IMG/VR virus record: IMGVR_UViG_3300007609_000005
Location: 62,001 to 126,000 of that record
Origin: a virus
Direction: 5' to 3' (one strand)
Length of the DNA stretch: 64,000 nt
In this document: piece by piece, positions 41,496-49,648 of the stretch
How positions within the stretch are numbered: position 1 is the stretch's first letter
How the letters are laid out: each line of letters starts with the position of its first letter
Position numbers and translations under genes: made by a program
The notes under the pieces: generated by a model
Database searches by the model: none
Seen by the model: the letters and a program-made list of their open reading frames with translations, nothing else
What the model was told of the DNA's origin: nothing

Positions 41496-41804
41496 ATGAT
41501 CATTAATTATCTGATAAAAGTTTCATCTCTTGATTATAATAAGGGAGAGTTCAGATTAAAGCAATCCAAACAGAATGTTGATATTGATTTTAAGGATATG
41601 CCCGTGATGGAACATCTTATTGACCGAGATGGGTATTCAACAAGACCAACAGATACATCAATAATCTTTTACGTAAATGATATTACAGGATTCATTGACA
41701 ATTATTCCGACCCTAACCCAGCACAAGAAGAAATAAAAAGAGGAATTCTCAACACTATTAAAGGAGAAGCCCGAAAAGGAAAACTCAAAGACCTGTTGGA
41801 ATAA
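41496..41804 (+). CDS. Small hypothetical protein with KLKDLL tail
   Basis: 102 residues, starting two bases after the membrane protein stop. LIKVSSLDYNKGEFRLKQSKQNVDIDF and SIIFYVNDITGFI suggest a beta domain; the end is ARKGKLKDLLE, the recurring tail. Function unknown. Confidence 0.6.
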   Translation: MIINYLIKVSSLDYNKGEFRLKQSKQNVDIDFKDMPVMEHLIDRDGYSTRPTDTSIIFYVNDITGFIDNYSDPNPAQEEIKRGILNTIKGEARKGKLKDLLE

Positions 41805-41810
41805 TAGAAA

Positions 41811-42800
41811 TCACTTATATTTCCAAACGTAGCCACCAAAACTGTCAATCAACCCCTTACAACAATTTGATATACTGTTTGAACTACACTTGGTTTCCCT
41901 TGATGCCATTCTAACAGAAGAATATTCACATATGTAATCACCACCCATTGTATATTTCTCAACCACATATGAACTCGGTCCCTTATCCAAACCAAGGTCA
42001 AACCACTCGTCCTTATACCTCCATATAAACCCTTTTGATGTTTTCATTAATCCACGACAACACCTTGCCACTTCTATACCAGTAACCTTCTGTACATAAA
42101 CCGGACCCTCAGGCCACTCCTTTATCAAATTCCCCTCCAAATCATATTGCAATACCGTTTTAGTAGGTTGTGTAGAATATTGTTTTTTTAAAACTTCTTT
42201 CGACTTCACTATATTATATTCCTTTAAGTTTCTGAATACAGTTGTTTCACTCACACCCAACTCTTCTGCACACTTTGGCATAGTTAAATTATCGGTAATG
42301 TACAGTTTATACAATAAATCTCTATCTATCGATTTCTTAACATTATTCCCTGAACGATTATACATAGGATCTTCTTCGAATTTCTTCTTAACCCCCATAG
42401 AAATCTTTCCTTTATGTTCATCAGATAATGGAACCCCAAGTTTTGCATGTTGCATCTTCTTTTTGGCTTTCTTAGTGTGTTTGAAATCATTTCCACCTTG
42501 ACCACCACTCGTTAAATTTGTTAATCGAAAGCCCCATACTTTAAACTGTTCGATCCAATACTTTTCCCAAAATTCCCATTCACTTTCAGGGACTTCGTCT
42601 ATTACTTCTATTACAGGTCTTTCACCTTTATTCAATAAAGATTTTATCCAAGATATCTTATGTGACTTTTTATTACTTTTAGTTTCAACTATATGATTAT
42701 ATAGGCGTTGTTTTAGGTATTGGCTAGTTTTACCAATATATCTTATATCACCTTTACCATCAGTTAATGCATATATTTTCACCGAATTTTCCATACACAA
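41811..42800 (-). CDS. GIY-YIG homing endonuclease with NUMOD domains
   Basis: 329 residues; MENSVK six bases into the frame may be the true start. KIYALTDGKGDIRYIGKTSQYLKQRLYNHI (about 8-37) is the GIY-YIG nuclease core. HTKKAKKKMQHAKLGVPLSDEHKGKIS is a NUMOD3 DNA-binding motif, followed by a helix-turn-helix-like TMPKCAEELGVSETTVFR and two NUMOD1 repeats (GFIWRYK and GGYVWKYK ends). Such free-standing enzymes cut DNA to spread their own gene. It sits beside the probable virion gene at 42835. Confidence 0.88.
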   Translation of the reverse strand: MCMENSVKIYALTDGKGDIRYIGKTSQYLKQRLYNHIVETKSNKKSHKISWIKSLLNKGERPVIEVIDEVPESEWEFWEKYWIEQFKVWGFRLTNLTSGGQGGNDFKHTKKAKKKMQHAKLGVPLSDEHKGKISMGVKKKFEEDPMYNRSGNNVKKSIDRDLLYKLYITDNLTMPKCAEELGVSETTVFRNLKEYNIVKSKEVLKKQYSTQPTKTVLQYDLEGNLIKEWPEGPVYVQKVTGIEVARCCRGLMKTSKGFIWRYKDEWFDLGLDKGPSSYVVEKYTMGGDYICEYSSVRMASRETKCSSNSISNCCKGLIDSFGGYVWKYK

Positions 42801-42834
42801 TTATTAATTTTGTGTATATATAAAGTAAGGTAAC

Positions 42835-43635
42835 CTACCTTTTAACCATAAAGAAGAAAGAACTATCCGCCTGACTTTTTATTACTTCGTTTACCTCCTT
42901 AATCTCTTCATTTCCTTGTGTTATCAGGTCGGCAGAATTCATAGTAACACCACCTGGTAATTGGAAAGTATAACGCCCGGTCAAGTTACCATACTGTTTC
43001 TTTGCCCACCCAGTGACATATTTTAAGAAAAGATCATCATTAAAAAGGTTCTCAGCCGGGATATTTGCATATGCCTCCATAACAACATCATTTTCAACAT
43101 TGGTAAGAATATTCAATCTATGATTAAGTTGATTGAAGTGATATCTAAGAGTATATTTATTCAATTGATCCATCATATCAGACATCGAATCAAGAACTGT
43201 TTTATAAACACCAAGTTCTCCTATCGTAGTCACATATGAACTAAGATAAGGCTGATTGGTGACACCAAGATTCACACTCAGATTTGGTGAATTGATACCA
43301 AGTTGATATAAAGATGTGCCTCTAACTTCATACAAATAAACAACAGATTGTATCTCACATGGAACATCCACATATCTATATTTAGTGAATTCCTCGGTGA
43401 AAAATGCTTCCTTTTTAATGAGGAAATACATCTTTTGAACGGCATATTGATATCTACGATAAAAATATGGAAGTGCCTTCTTCTCAATTATCCTCCTAAC
43501 CTCATGATCAGGCAGGTGTTTTGGTAGAGTACAACCGATTGTTATATCATTCTGTACAGTATCAATGAGTTCTTCAATGGTCATTCCACCCTGCCAAGGT
43601 GTATACTCATTTCCATATCCATTTTCGTCAGACAT
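42835..43635 (-). CDS. Probable virion structural protein (neck/head-completion-like)
   Basis: 266 residues from the ATG at 43635 (MSDENGYGNEYTPWQGGMT). The order of features (LPKHLPDHEVRRIIEKKALPYFYRRYQYAVQKMYFLIKK, then central aromatic strands, then NIPAENLFNDDLFLKYVTGWAKKQYGNLTGRYTFQLPGGVTMNSADLI) resembles neck or portal-adjacent proteins of large T4-like phages. The call rests on general resemblance. A late-like element at 43656-43665 supports late expression. Confidence 0.5.
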   Translation of the reverse strand: MSDENGYGNEYTPWQGGMTIEELIDTVQNDITIGCTLPKHLPDHEVRRIIEKKALPYFYRRYQYAVQKMYFLIKKEAFFTEEFTKYRYVDVPCEIQSVVYLYEVRGTSLYQLGINSPNLSVNLGVTNQPYLSSYVTTIGELGVYKTVLDSMSDMMDQLNKYTLRYHFNQLNHRLNILTNVENDVVMEAYANIPAENLFNDDLFLKYVTGWAKKQYGNLTGRYTFQLPGGVTMNSADLITQGNEEIKEVNEVIKSQADSSFFFMVKR

Positions 43636-43655
43636 ATAATTAGGTAATTTTATTG

Positions 43656-43665
43656 TATATATTAA
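43656..43665 (-). promoter_or_regulatory. Late-promoter-like element TTAATATATA
   Basis: Minus-strand TTAATATATA, 20 bases before the ATG at 43635 of a likely virion gene, which supports the late assignment of this motif. Confidence 0.6.
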
Positions 43666-43738
43666 AAGAATATATGCAAGAAACTTGAAGTGGAAATAAT
43701 GAATCAAAATATTTTGTATATTTACACAAAACAACACT

Positions 43739-44110
43739 ATGTTTGACATTGATATCAAAAAAGGTCTTAGATTCCGAAATAAGTATATATTCATCATAAG
43801 TGATGGTATGTATGTATCTGACTATACTAAGAATATATTAGTTAAAAAATTTGGAGATAAAAACGGATTAATAAAGATAGCCACAAAGGATCACAGATTA
43901 TATACCATAACATTTAAAAAGCATGGTAATAAATCACCTGAATGGGTAGTGTGTATGTCTTGTGGTGATTATACCTATCCAAATTTTTACCACAATAAAA
44001 GTTACACGATAGGTGTTAGGAAAAGAAGAGTTTTAATAAGAAAGATAATTGAAATGTGTAGACAAACACCTATTGCACGAGACTATAAATTAGAGAATCT
44101 ATTGTCTTAG
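43739..44110 (+). CDS. Small hypothetical protein with KLENLL tail
   Basis: 123 residues. Strands (RNKYIFIISDGMYVSDYT, RLYTITFKKHG, EWVVCMSCGDYTYPNFY) precede a basic helix and the ending ARDYKLENLLS, a tail variant. A TATATTTA element and an ACACAAAACAACACT leader precede it. Function unknown. Confidence 0.6.
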   Translation: MFDIDIKKGLRFRNKYIFIISDGMYVSDYTKNILVKKFGDKNGLIKIATKDHRLYTITFKKHGNKSPEWVVCMSCGDYTYPNFYHNKSYTIGVRKRRVLIRKIIEMCRQTPIARDYKLENLLS

Positions 44111-44157
44111 AAGGTATATACCAAATCACCAATCGGTCATTAAACCAATTCCATTTT

Positions 44158-44355
44158 TTAAGTTGTATTTACCCAATTCATAACTTTGTCCGGGTTTACT
44201 CCATCCTTTATGAGTTGAATACCTTCATGTATAAGTATTTTCAGCAATGCCGTTGACCCATACATCCTATCTTCCAATTTGTTTATTATCGTCACTGCAC
44301 GACTATCAAGTTCCCCATCTGAGTTATTTTCCTTAAAACTTTTTAAATGATCTAT
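44158..44355 (-). CDS. Internal-protein candidate with apparent ATA start
   Basis: 65 residues. The frame reads ATA-GAT-CAT, I-D-H-L-K-S-F-K-E, in the place where its relatives have M-K/D-H-L-K-x-F-x-E. It lies exactly five bases after the late-like element TTAATATATA (44361-44370). No ATG, GTG or TTG gives that product; an in-frame TTG at 44382 lies upstream of the element. Either ATA is used as a rare start or a mutation has silenced the gene. The rest is helical. Confidence 0.45.
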   Translation of the reverse strand: MDHLKSFKENNSDGELDSRAVTIINKLEDRMYGSTALLKILIHEGIQLIKDGVNPDKVMNWVNTT

Positions 44356-44360
44356 AACAC

Positions 44361-44370
44361 TATATATTAA
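44361..44370 (-). promoter_or_regulatory. Late-promoter-like element TTAATATATA
   Basis: Exact minus-strand TTAATATATA, five bases before the ATA codon at 44355. The spacing matches intact cargo genes. Confidence 0.55.
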
Positions 44371-44427
44371 ATACTTAAACAATAAATCCCAATTAATACT
44401 CTTTTCATAGAATGCAAAGATATAAAA

Positions 44428-44436
44428 TAATATATA
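44428..44436 (+). promoter_or_regulatory. Late-promoter-like element TAATATATA
   Basis: TAATATATA, 19 bases before the ATG at 44456. Confidence 0.5.
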
Positions 44437-44455
44437 ATAAAAAATAGATATTAAT

Positions 44456-44758
44456 ATGAATAATATAAAGAGGGTAAATGAATTCTTTGGTGGTGATAAA
44501 AATGATGATGATTTCTTAGAACAGGCGTTTATGAATAGTACTAATGTAGCACAAGATGAAATACACAAAGCAGTAGATTTTGTCCATGAAATAGAAGATT
44601 ACGTAAAAAACAAAGAACAAATGGGAGGGTTCAGAAACCACACATTACCACATTTGAGAAAGTTGGCATCCATTGTTAGAAATAATCCAGATATATTAGA
44701 TACACTGAAAAAGTTATCAGAAATAAATGATGATGAATTTGAAAGAATATTTAATTAA
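44456..44758 (+). CDS. Small helical internal-protein candidate
   Basis: 100 residues starting MNNIKRVNEFFGGDKNDD, a divergent form of the targeting-like peptide. The rest is helical (DFLEQAFMNSTNVAQDEIHKAVDFVHEIEDYV; LRKLASIVRNNPDILDTLKKL). No known domain. It leads into likely virion genes on the plus strand. Confidence 0.6.
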   Translation: MNNIKRVNEFFGGDKNDDDFLEQAFMNSTNVAQDEIHKAVDFVHEIEDYVKNKEQMGGFRNHTLPHLRKLASIVRNNPDILDTLKKLSEINDDEFERIFN

Positions 44759-44764
44759 TATATA
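44755..44764 (+). promoter_or_regulatory. Late-promoter-like element TTAATATATA
   Basis: Exact TTAATATATA overlapping the stop of the 44456 gene, 25 bases before the ATG at 44790. Confidence 0.55.
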
Positions 44765-44789
44765 ACACATTAAATCGAAAAGTATAAAT

Positions 44790-45161
44790 ATGCAGTCCTT
44801 AGAATCAATATATCAAGAATTGAAAACCTATTACGAATCAAATGGGAACCAAATAGATGATTCAAGAATAAGACAAATTGCTTGGCTAAAAAGAGATCGA
44901 ATGATGTTCGAACAATTTAACCATTCAAATACAAGACCAACCAATGCATCAACATCGGGTGGTGGTTCAAATAGGACGAATCTATTAAAAACACCATTAA
45001 CAACCCCATTCACTATAGGTACAAACGAATCCTTTACAATTGAAGGTGACCTTGTCCTAAATGCACAGTTAATAATTGAACCAGGTGGTGAATTAACAGT
45101 TATTGGTAATATAATTGAAAATGTTGCAATTATAAATAATGGTATAATAAATTTACTATAA
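44790..45161 (+). CDS. Probable virion/fibre-associated protein
   Basis: 123 residues. A helical N-terminus (SLESIYQELKTYYESNGN) is followed by a Ser/Gly/Thr-rich linker and a repetitive strand region (FTIEGDLVLNAQLIIEPGGELTVIGNIIENVAIINNGIINLL) resembling a short beta-helix of phage fibres. It is late-promoter associated. An A-tract of ten follows the stop. Confidence 0.5.
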   Translation: MQSLESIYQELKTYYESNGNQIDDSRIRQIAWLKRDRMMFEQFNHSNTRPTNASTSGGGSNRTNLLKTPLTTPFTIGTNESFTIEGDLVLNAQLIIEPGGELTVIGNIIENVAIINNGIINLL

Positions 45162-45181
45162 AAAAAAAAACAAAAATTAAA

Positions 45182-45805
45182 ATGAGTGGTATTTATCAGA
45201 AACATGTAAACCAATCAACCGTTACAAACCCACCAAATGAGTCAACATTTGTGGGTGTTAATGAAGCAGGTAAATTGTTTACAAAAAATGAATCAGGAAC
45301 GACTTATGTAGTATCAAACACACAATCAGTCCCAAAATCCTACCTCTTTGATGTTATGAGTGTGTTTAGTTCTATAGTAGGATCATTCTCATCAGACGAT
45401 TGGACATCATCTCACATTATTGAATTACCTGGTGAGTTTGAGAACTATGGCCAATATGAAACACAAGGAAACTTTACCGATGAACCATCTTCAAATAATA
45501 TTATCGGTATATCCAATAACGAAGATAATGGCACAAAAGAGGTTGTATTCGCAAACTATTCAGTGAGATTCTCTGGTGGTACTATACTTGGATCATTTGA
45601 AGAATCATCATCAGCAAGAGTTGGTGGTTTTAATAATATTGAATATACATATAAATATGAATTCGATAGTAATGCAAGTGGTTCAAATCCACAACATATA
45701 CACGACTTCAGAATCATAGCTGATAGTACAATCATACTTGGTTATGTTGTAATTAATGCAGATGGTAGTGATTTTAACAACTTTATTATAGATAGTCCAG
45801 CATAA
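45182..45805 (+). CDS. Probable virion/fibre-associated protein
   Basis: 207 residues, rich in Ser, Gly, Thr and Asn, with many short strands (GTTYVVSNTQSVPKSYLFDV, EVVFANYSVRFSGGTILGSF, FRIIADSTIILGYVVINADGS). The composition is typical of tail-fibre or decoration proteins. It lies 20 bases after the beta-helix-like gene. The specific role is unknown. Confidence 0.5.
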   Translation: MSGIYQKHVNQSTVTNPPNESTFVGVNEAGKLFTKNESGTTYVVSNTQSVPKSYLFDVMSVFSSIVGSFSSDDWTSSHIIELPGEFENYGQYETQGNFTDEPSSNNIIGISNNEDNGTKEVVFANYSVRFSGGTILGSFEESSSARVGGFNNIEYTYKYEFDSNASGSNPQHIHDFRIIADSTIILGYVVINADGSDFNNFIIDSPA

Positions 45806-45825
45806 TAAAAAATAAATTAAATGAT

Positions 45826-45936
45826 ATGAAAGAATTAAAAGAAGCAAGTAAAAAAATTAAAGAAGCAAAGCTAATTTCTATAATAGAAAATAAAACGCTT
45901 AAAGAAGCTTTGAGAGAAGTTTTACAAAAAAAATGA
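45826..45936 (+). CDS. Small Lys/Glu-rich peptide
   Basis: 36 residues, strongly charged and helical (MKELKEASKKIKEAKLISII at the start), in the gap between two larger genes. Amphipathic Lys/Glu spacing supports coding, but short length keeps confidence low. Confidence 0.35.
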   Translation: MKELKEASKKIKEAKLISIIENKTLKEALREVLQKK

Positions 45937-45950
45937 ACATTTTAAATTAA

Positions 45951-46631
45951 ATGTCCAAAAGTGTAATAAAATATAAAGATTTTTTCGAAAAACTTGTTCT
46001 AAGTGACTATGATAAATATATCAAGATAGTTGCAGAGGCTTATGAGGCTGGACCCGAATATGATACATCACAGATATATAGATGGAAGTTACTCAGTGAT
46101 CACTGTTATGTTATGTTCAAAAGACTTACAAGTAGAATAGATGTTACATTCTATACACTCGATAAGGAGTTGGAGGGTTCAATAGAAATTGATGGGAAAG
46201 AATATCCGATAGTTCACGGTGAAAAGGATGGTGAAGGTGGTCCATATGATTCACACCAAGAAATGGTTGATGATGCAAAGGTCAATAAAAAACTAAAAAT
46301 ATCAATCGATTACTCAACCCATCCAGTATTCTCAGTTGTAGATAATATTGTCCTTAGAACAGTACATGATTATATAGTTCATATATTGGCAGATGTTGAT
46401 TTCACCGGGAAAGGTGAGATTGCAGCCTTCAATGCCCATGCAAAACTTGCACCGAATGAAGCAATACCCGCCATATTCACAGAGGTTGTTGGACAGGCGT
46501 GTTATTACATAACATATGGTGAATTCCCCGTACAGAAGATTGCAATACTGGAAGGATTTGATTATTACAATGTTGGAGAAGTTGATGGGTATGAGGTAGT
46601 GAATAAGAAACTTGTTAAGATCTTAGGATAA
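45951..46631 (+). CDS. Conserved-looking hypothetical protein
   Basis: 226 residues. SVIKYKDFFEKLVLSDYDKYIKIVAEAYEA at the N-terminus; PVFSVVDNIVLRTVHDYIVHILADVDFTGKGEIAAFNAHAKLAPNEAIPAIFTEVVGQACYYITYGEFP is a compact helical domain with several His. I recall similar uncharacterised proteins in large Bacteroidota phages but cannot name a family. It ends overlapping the convergent NUDIX-like gene. Confidence 0.7.
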   Translation: MSKSVIKYKDFFEKLVLSDYDKYIKIVAEAYEAGPEYDTSQIYRWKLLSDHCYVMFKRLTSRIDVTFYTLDKELEGSIEIDGKEYPIVHGEKDGEGGPYDSHQEMVDDAKVNKKLKISIDYSTHPVFSVVDNIVLRTVHDYIVHILADVDFTGKGEIAAFNAHAKLAPNEAIPAIFTEVVGQACYYITYGEFPVQKIAILEGFDYYNVGEVDGYEVVNKKLVKILG

Positions 46632-47238
46632 ACCGTGAATGATGTGTTATCATATCGTCATTCAATATTTCTTCTTTTGTGAATAAACCAATTGTAGTTT
46701 CATCTCTAATAGCCAATTCACCAAGCCTATCCATTGTCCATTTATCAAAATGAACATCATAGATGTCAAAGAATCTTTCAGTTATTACCTCACCCCTAAT
46801 ATCAGATTTCACCGATCTATCCCTCACAATTCCCCGAAATTTTTCGAAAATGTTATCAAGTCTCAAAATCTCAAGTAATTTCTCCTCATCGACCAATTCT
46901 TCAATTATTTCTCTTTTACTTGATATTTCTCTACCAACCCTTTTATGATACCAATCTGAAAAGTCTGGAATAACATCTTCAGTTGTTTTGAATCTGAGGT
47001 CCGGTGTTTTTCTTTCATATTCCAATACAAATCTATTTAAGAATTTCTGTGACTCTGCTTCATATTCAAGTGCCCCACCAAGTGGTCCATACCTCAAATA
47101 CCCATTATCACGTAATTTTGCATTTTGAACAAGTAGATATTTATCATCTATTTGTATGGAAGCCAAACCAGCACAACTAACTCTTATTTCATTGGATTTT
47201 GACTCACGAAACATACCATAATTTAATATTCTCGACAT
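46615..47238 (-). CDS. NUDIX-like internal-protein candidate
   Basis: 207 residues starting MSRILNYGMFRESKSNE, a longer targeting-peptide variant. SCAGLASIQIDDKYLLVQNA, then GYLRYGPLGGALEYE and KREIIEELVDEE, fit the NUDIX strand, GG(A)xE turn and RExxEE helix, though spacing between turn and helix is longer than the classic box. It resembles NUDIX variants associated with nucleotide-signalling defence. Hydrolase activity is uncertain. Confidence 0.55.
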   Translation of the reverse strand: MSRILNYGMFRESKSNEIRVSCAGLASIQIDDKYLLVQNAKLRDNGYLRYGPLGGALEYEAESQKFLNRFVLEYERKTPDLRFKTTEDVIPDFSDWYHKRVGREISSKREIIEELVDEEKLLEILRLDNIFEKFRGIVRDRSVKSDIRGEVITERFFDIYDVHFDKWTMDRLGELAIRDETTIGLFTKEEILNDDMITHHSRFILRS

Positions 47239-47242
47239 ATAC

Positions 47243-47251
47243 TATATATTC
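47243..47251 (-). promoter_or_regulatory. Late-promoter-like element GAATATATA
   Basis: Minus-strand GAATATATA, four bases before the ATG at 47238. The rest of the gap to 47388 shows no other clear signal apart from GTATATATACATAC near 47360. Confidence 0.5.
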
Positions 47252-47388
47252 CCTTTTTTCATAGACATCTATGAAGTTAGCAAAAAACACTTTATGTGTA
47301 ACAAAAACGACAAAATGATACAAAAGTGTAGAAGTATAGAAAGGAAACTCCTCTTATTGTATATATACATACAAAATGAACAAATATT

Positions 47389-48252
47389 ATGGTCTTTGAT
47401 GAAATTAAGGTAAGAGAGATAGAAACAAAATACAAGAACGGTGAAAGGTTAAAACGTTCAGAAAGAATATACTACCAGGGGATGTTTGGTATACGAAGAG
47501 ATGATATCAAGTACTATATGAACTCATATGAACTCAATGAATATGTAATATCTAAAACGGATATCAACTATTTTATTGAAAAGTATATGGGTATATTTTT
47601 AAATGATGCACAAAAAAAAGTTATGGAATCATACCACGAGAATAGGTTTAATATTTATATGGCATCAAGGCACATTGGAATTGAGAATATATTTATATAC
47701 ACAACACTACATACCTTACTATTCAACAACAAAACCATTTTATTCATTGACAATGATGCAGATAGTGCATATGAAAAGATCAACACATTAAAGACGTATT
47801 TAACCAAACTCCCTTTTTTCCTCAAACAAGGTGTTAATACATTGAACAAATCAGCCATTAAATTTGAAAATGGAAGTTCTTTATTCGTTAGTAGTAGTAA
47901 GCCAATAATAATGTCGAGATATTACAATGAAATATTCTTATTCGATATGGCACTTTGGTCTAATAAAAAAGCAAATGACATCTATTCATTATCTATACCA
48001 TCAATATCATCTGATCATAATAATAAATTAACAATCATATCACCACCAAATGGGCATAATAAGTTCTATGAATTATTTCGGAATGCAGAACTACCCGAAG
48101 ATGATCCAGGAAAAACACAATTCTATGCAACGAGAGTTTATTGGTGGGAAATTCTCGGAAATGATATACAATGGAAAAGTAATATGTTGATGGACTATGG
48201 ACAAGAATACTTCAATAAGTATATCGATATGAAATTTTATTCCAAGGAATAA
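47389..48252 (+). CDS. Terminase-ATPase-like protein lacking catalytic residues and nuclease domain
   Basis: 287 residues. From about residue 70 it follows the T4 gp17 ATPase domain: FLNDAQKKVMESYHENRFNIYMASRHIG (gp17 has SRQLGKT), KTILFIDNDADSAYEKINTLKTYLTKLPFFLKQGV, KSAIKFENGSSLFVSSS, EIFLFDMALW (Walker B position) and LTIISPPNGHNKFYELF (coupling motif TTPNG). The Walker A Lys and the Walker B Asp-Glu are absent, and the protein stops before the nuclease domain. It is probably an inactive paralogue with a structural or regulatory role; a decaying copy is the alternative. Confidence 0.7.
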   Translation: MVFDEIKVREIETKYKNGERLKRSERIYYQGMFGIRRDDIKYYMNSYELNEYVISKTDINYFIEKYMGIFLNDAQKKVMESYHENRFNIYMASRHIGIENIFIYTTLHTLLFNNKTILFIDNDADSAYEKINTLKTYLTKLPFFLKQGVNTLNKSAIKFENGSSLFVSSSKPIIMSRYYNEIFLFDMALWSNKKANDIYSLSIPSISSDHNNKLTIISPPNGHNKFYELFRNAELPEDDPGKTQFYATRVYWWEILGNDIQWKSNMLMDYGQEYFNKYIDMKFYSKE

Positions 48253-48291
48253 TATACACTCTATAAATTTGGAAGTATATTGATTTTTTAT

Positions 48292-48299
48292 TATCTTTG
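48292..48299 (+). promoter_or_regulatory. Bacteroidota-type -7 promoter element TATCTTTG
   Basis: TATCTTTG, 23 bases before the ATG at 48323, followed by an ATAAACAAACAAACAAACAAC leader. Confidence 0.6.
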
Positions 48300-48322
48300 T
48301 ATAAACAAACAAACAAACAACT

Positions 48323-49438
48323 ATGAAGATTAAAACAAACAAAATTTCCATTTCACTTGATAGAAAAATCAAATCTTTCATTACTGATAATGGTGAAGTT
48401 TTTAACATTACACAAGAAGAACTTAAACAGAGAGTTGATGCTTTCGTAGATAATATTATCAATGAACACCACGAAAAATCGAATAAATTGGGCAAAAGTA
48501 TTGACACGACTCACCAATTCGAAACATTCCAAGTTGATAACAAAGTTCTACATGGTGGATATGATGAGTCTGATAAGGAATCATATAAACACTTCATCCA
48601 TAAATATCTTAGAGATTTTTATGCAGATGATGATGGTAAATCTTACCAACCAACCAATCTGAAACATGAACGTTTATTGAATGGTAAGAAACACGAATAT
48701 GAGTTAGATGTCAGAGATAGTATAATGGCAAATAATTTAAAGACCATCAAAACAGCCGAAGAATTGAAAGACCTTATCCGTTTTATGTTGGATAGTAAAA
48801 TGGTGGATGTCAATGAAAGAATAATGTTCAAGCATAAAACGAAGCATTCCATTAATCTCTACAACACATCAGTTCCTGCTTTTATCATAAAGAAGTGTTA
48901 CCACCTGACGGATGGTAAAGAACTTGAAGTACTCCAATGGGTATATGATGAATATGGAATGGACTTAACTAAAATAGATACCGAACTAGATGATAAAAGT
49001 TATGAAATTTGGTTCTCTAAGAATCGAGTTTCACTGATGCCGTTTATCATAAACAACATCTACAATTACCGAATCCATAGTACATATAACAATGGACTTT
49101 CGTGCAGAAAGTATGAGTTTGATGGAACACCAAAAGACTCGTCCGAAAGGGGTTTCCAGAATTTATTTAATAAGTTTGTCCGAGTGATATCCTTTTTGGT
49201 AGAAAAACATCCAACATTAAAGTATGAAGTGAAATATGTGGATCGTGAAGTGGAAAAATTCAATGATGTTTATAACTATCTTAAATCTTATTATCTTTCA
49301 GATAGGGATATATACAGACCAGATTCAAGAGAATCAGCCGATGAAATGTTGGAATGTTTCGAAAAGTATTCAACAGAACTACCAGAAAACACACTTGAAG
49401 AGTCTTTGACCCATATGATTGATCAAATGAACCAATAA
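48323..49438 (+). CDS. Hypothetical protein
   Basis: 371 residues, charged, alpha-helical with Tyr-rich segments (YELDVRDSIMANNLKTIKTAEELKDLIRFML; LSDRDIYRPDSRESADEMLECFEKY). The early-type promoter suggests expression soon after infection. No known domain is recognised. Its stop overlaps the start of the GNAT remnant region. Confidence 0.7.
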   Translation: MKIKTNKISISLDRKIKSFITDNGEVFNITQEELKQRVDAFVDNIINEHHEKSNKLGKSIDTTHQFETFQVDNKVLHGGYDESDKESYKHFIHKYLRDFYADDDGKSYQPTNLKHERLLNGKKHEYELDVRDSIMANNLKTIKTAEELKDLIRFMLDSKMVDVNERIMFKHKTKHSINLYNTSVPAFIIKKCYHLTDGKELEVLQWVYDEYGMDLTKIDTELDDKSYEIWFSKNRVSLMPFIINNIYNYRIHSTYNNGLSCRKYEFDGTPKDSSERGFQNLFNKFVRVISFLVEKHPTLKYEVKYVDREVEKFNDVYNYLKSYYLSDRDIYRPDSRESADEMLECFEKYSTELPENTLEESLTHMIDQMNQ

Positions 49439-49441
49439 TGA

Positions 49442-49648
49442 AAACAATTATTCAATGTAACAGTTAATGAGCAATTTCAAAATAAAGGTGTGGGTAAACG
49501 GATGTATAACGATGTAATAAACGAACTCAAAAAGGAAGGTGTTACCAAATTAGTATCTGATAAGACCATAAACAGTCAATGGGTGAATCGAATTTGGAAG
49601 AATATGAATTCTGACTTCATCGATGGTAGATATGTATTACATATCTGA
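49442..49648 (+). pseudogene. Remnant of a GNAT acetyltransferase
   Basis: A frame open from 49442 without a start codon encodes NVTVNEQFQNKGVGKRMYND (from 49454) and a typical GNAT ending to TGA at 49646. The acetyl-CoA loop Q-x-x-G-V-G-K-R-M is intact, but the N-terminal half of the domain is missing. The frame ends 12 bases inside the convergent gene. It looks like the tail of a deleted GNAT gene such as the C-terminal half of the 3740 protein. Confidence 0.6.
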
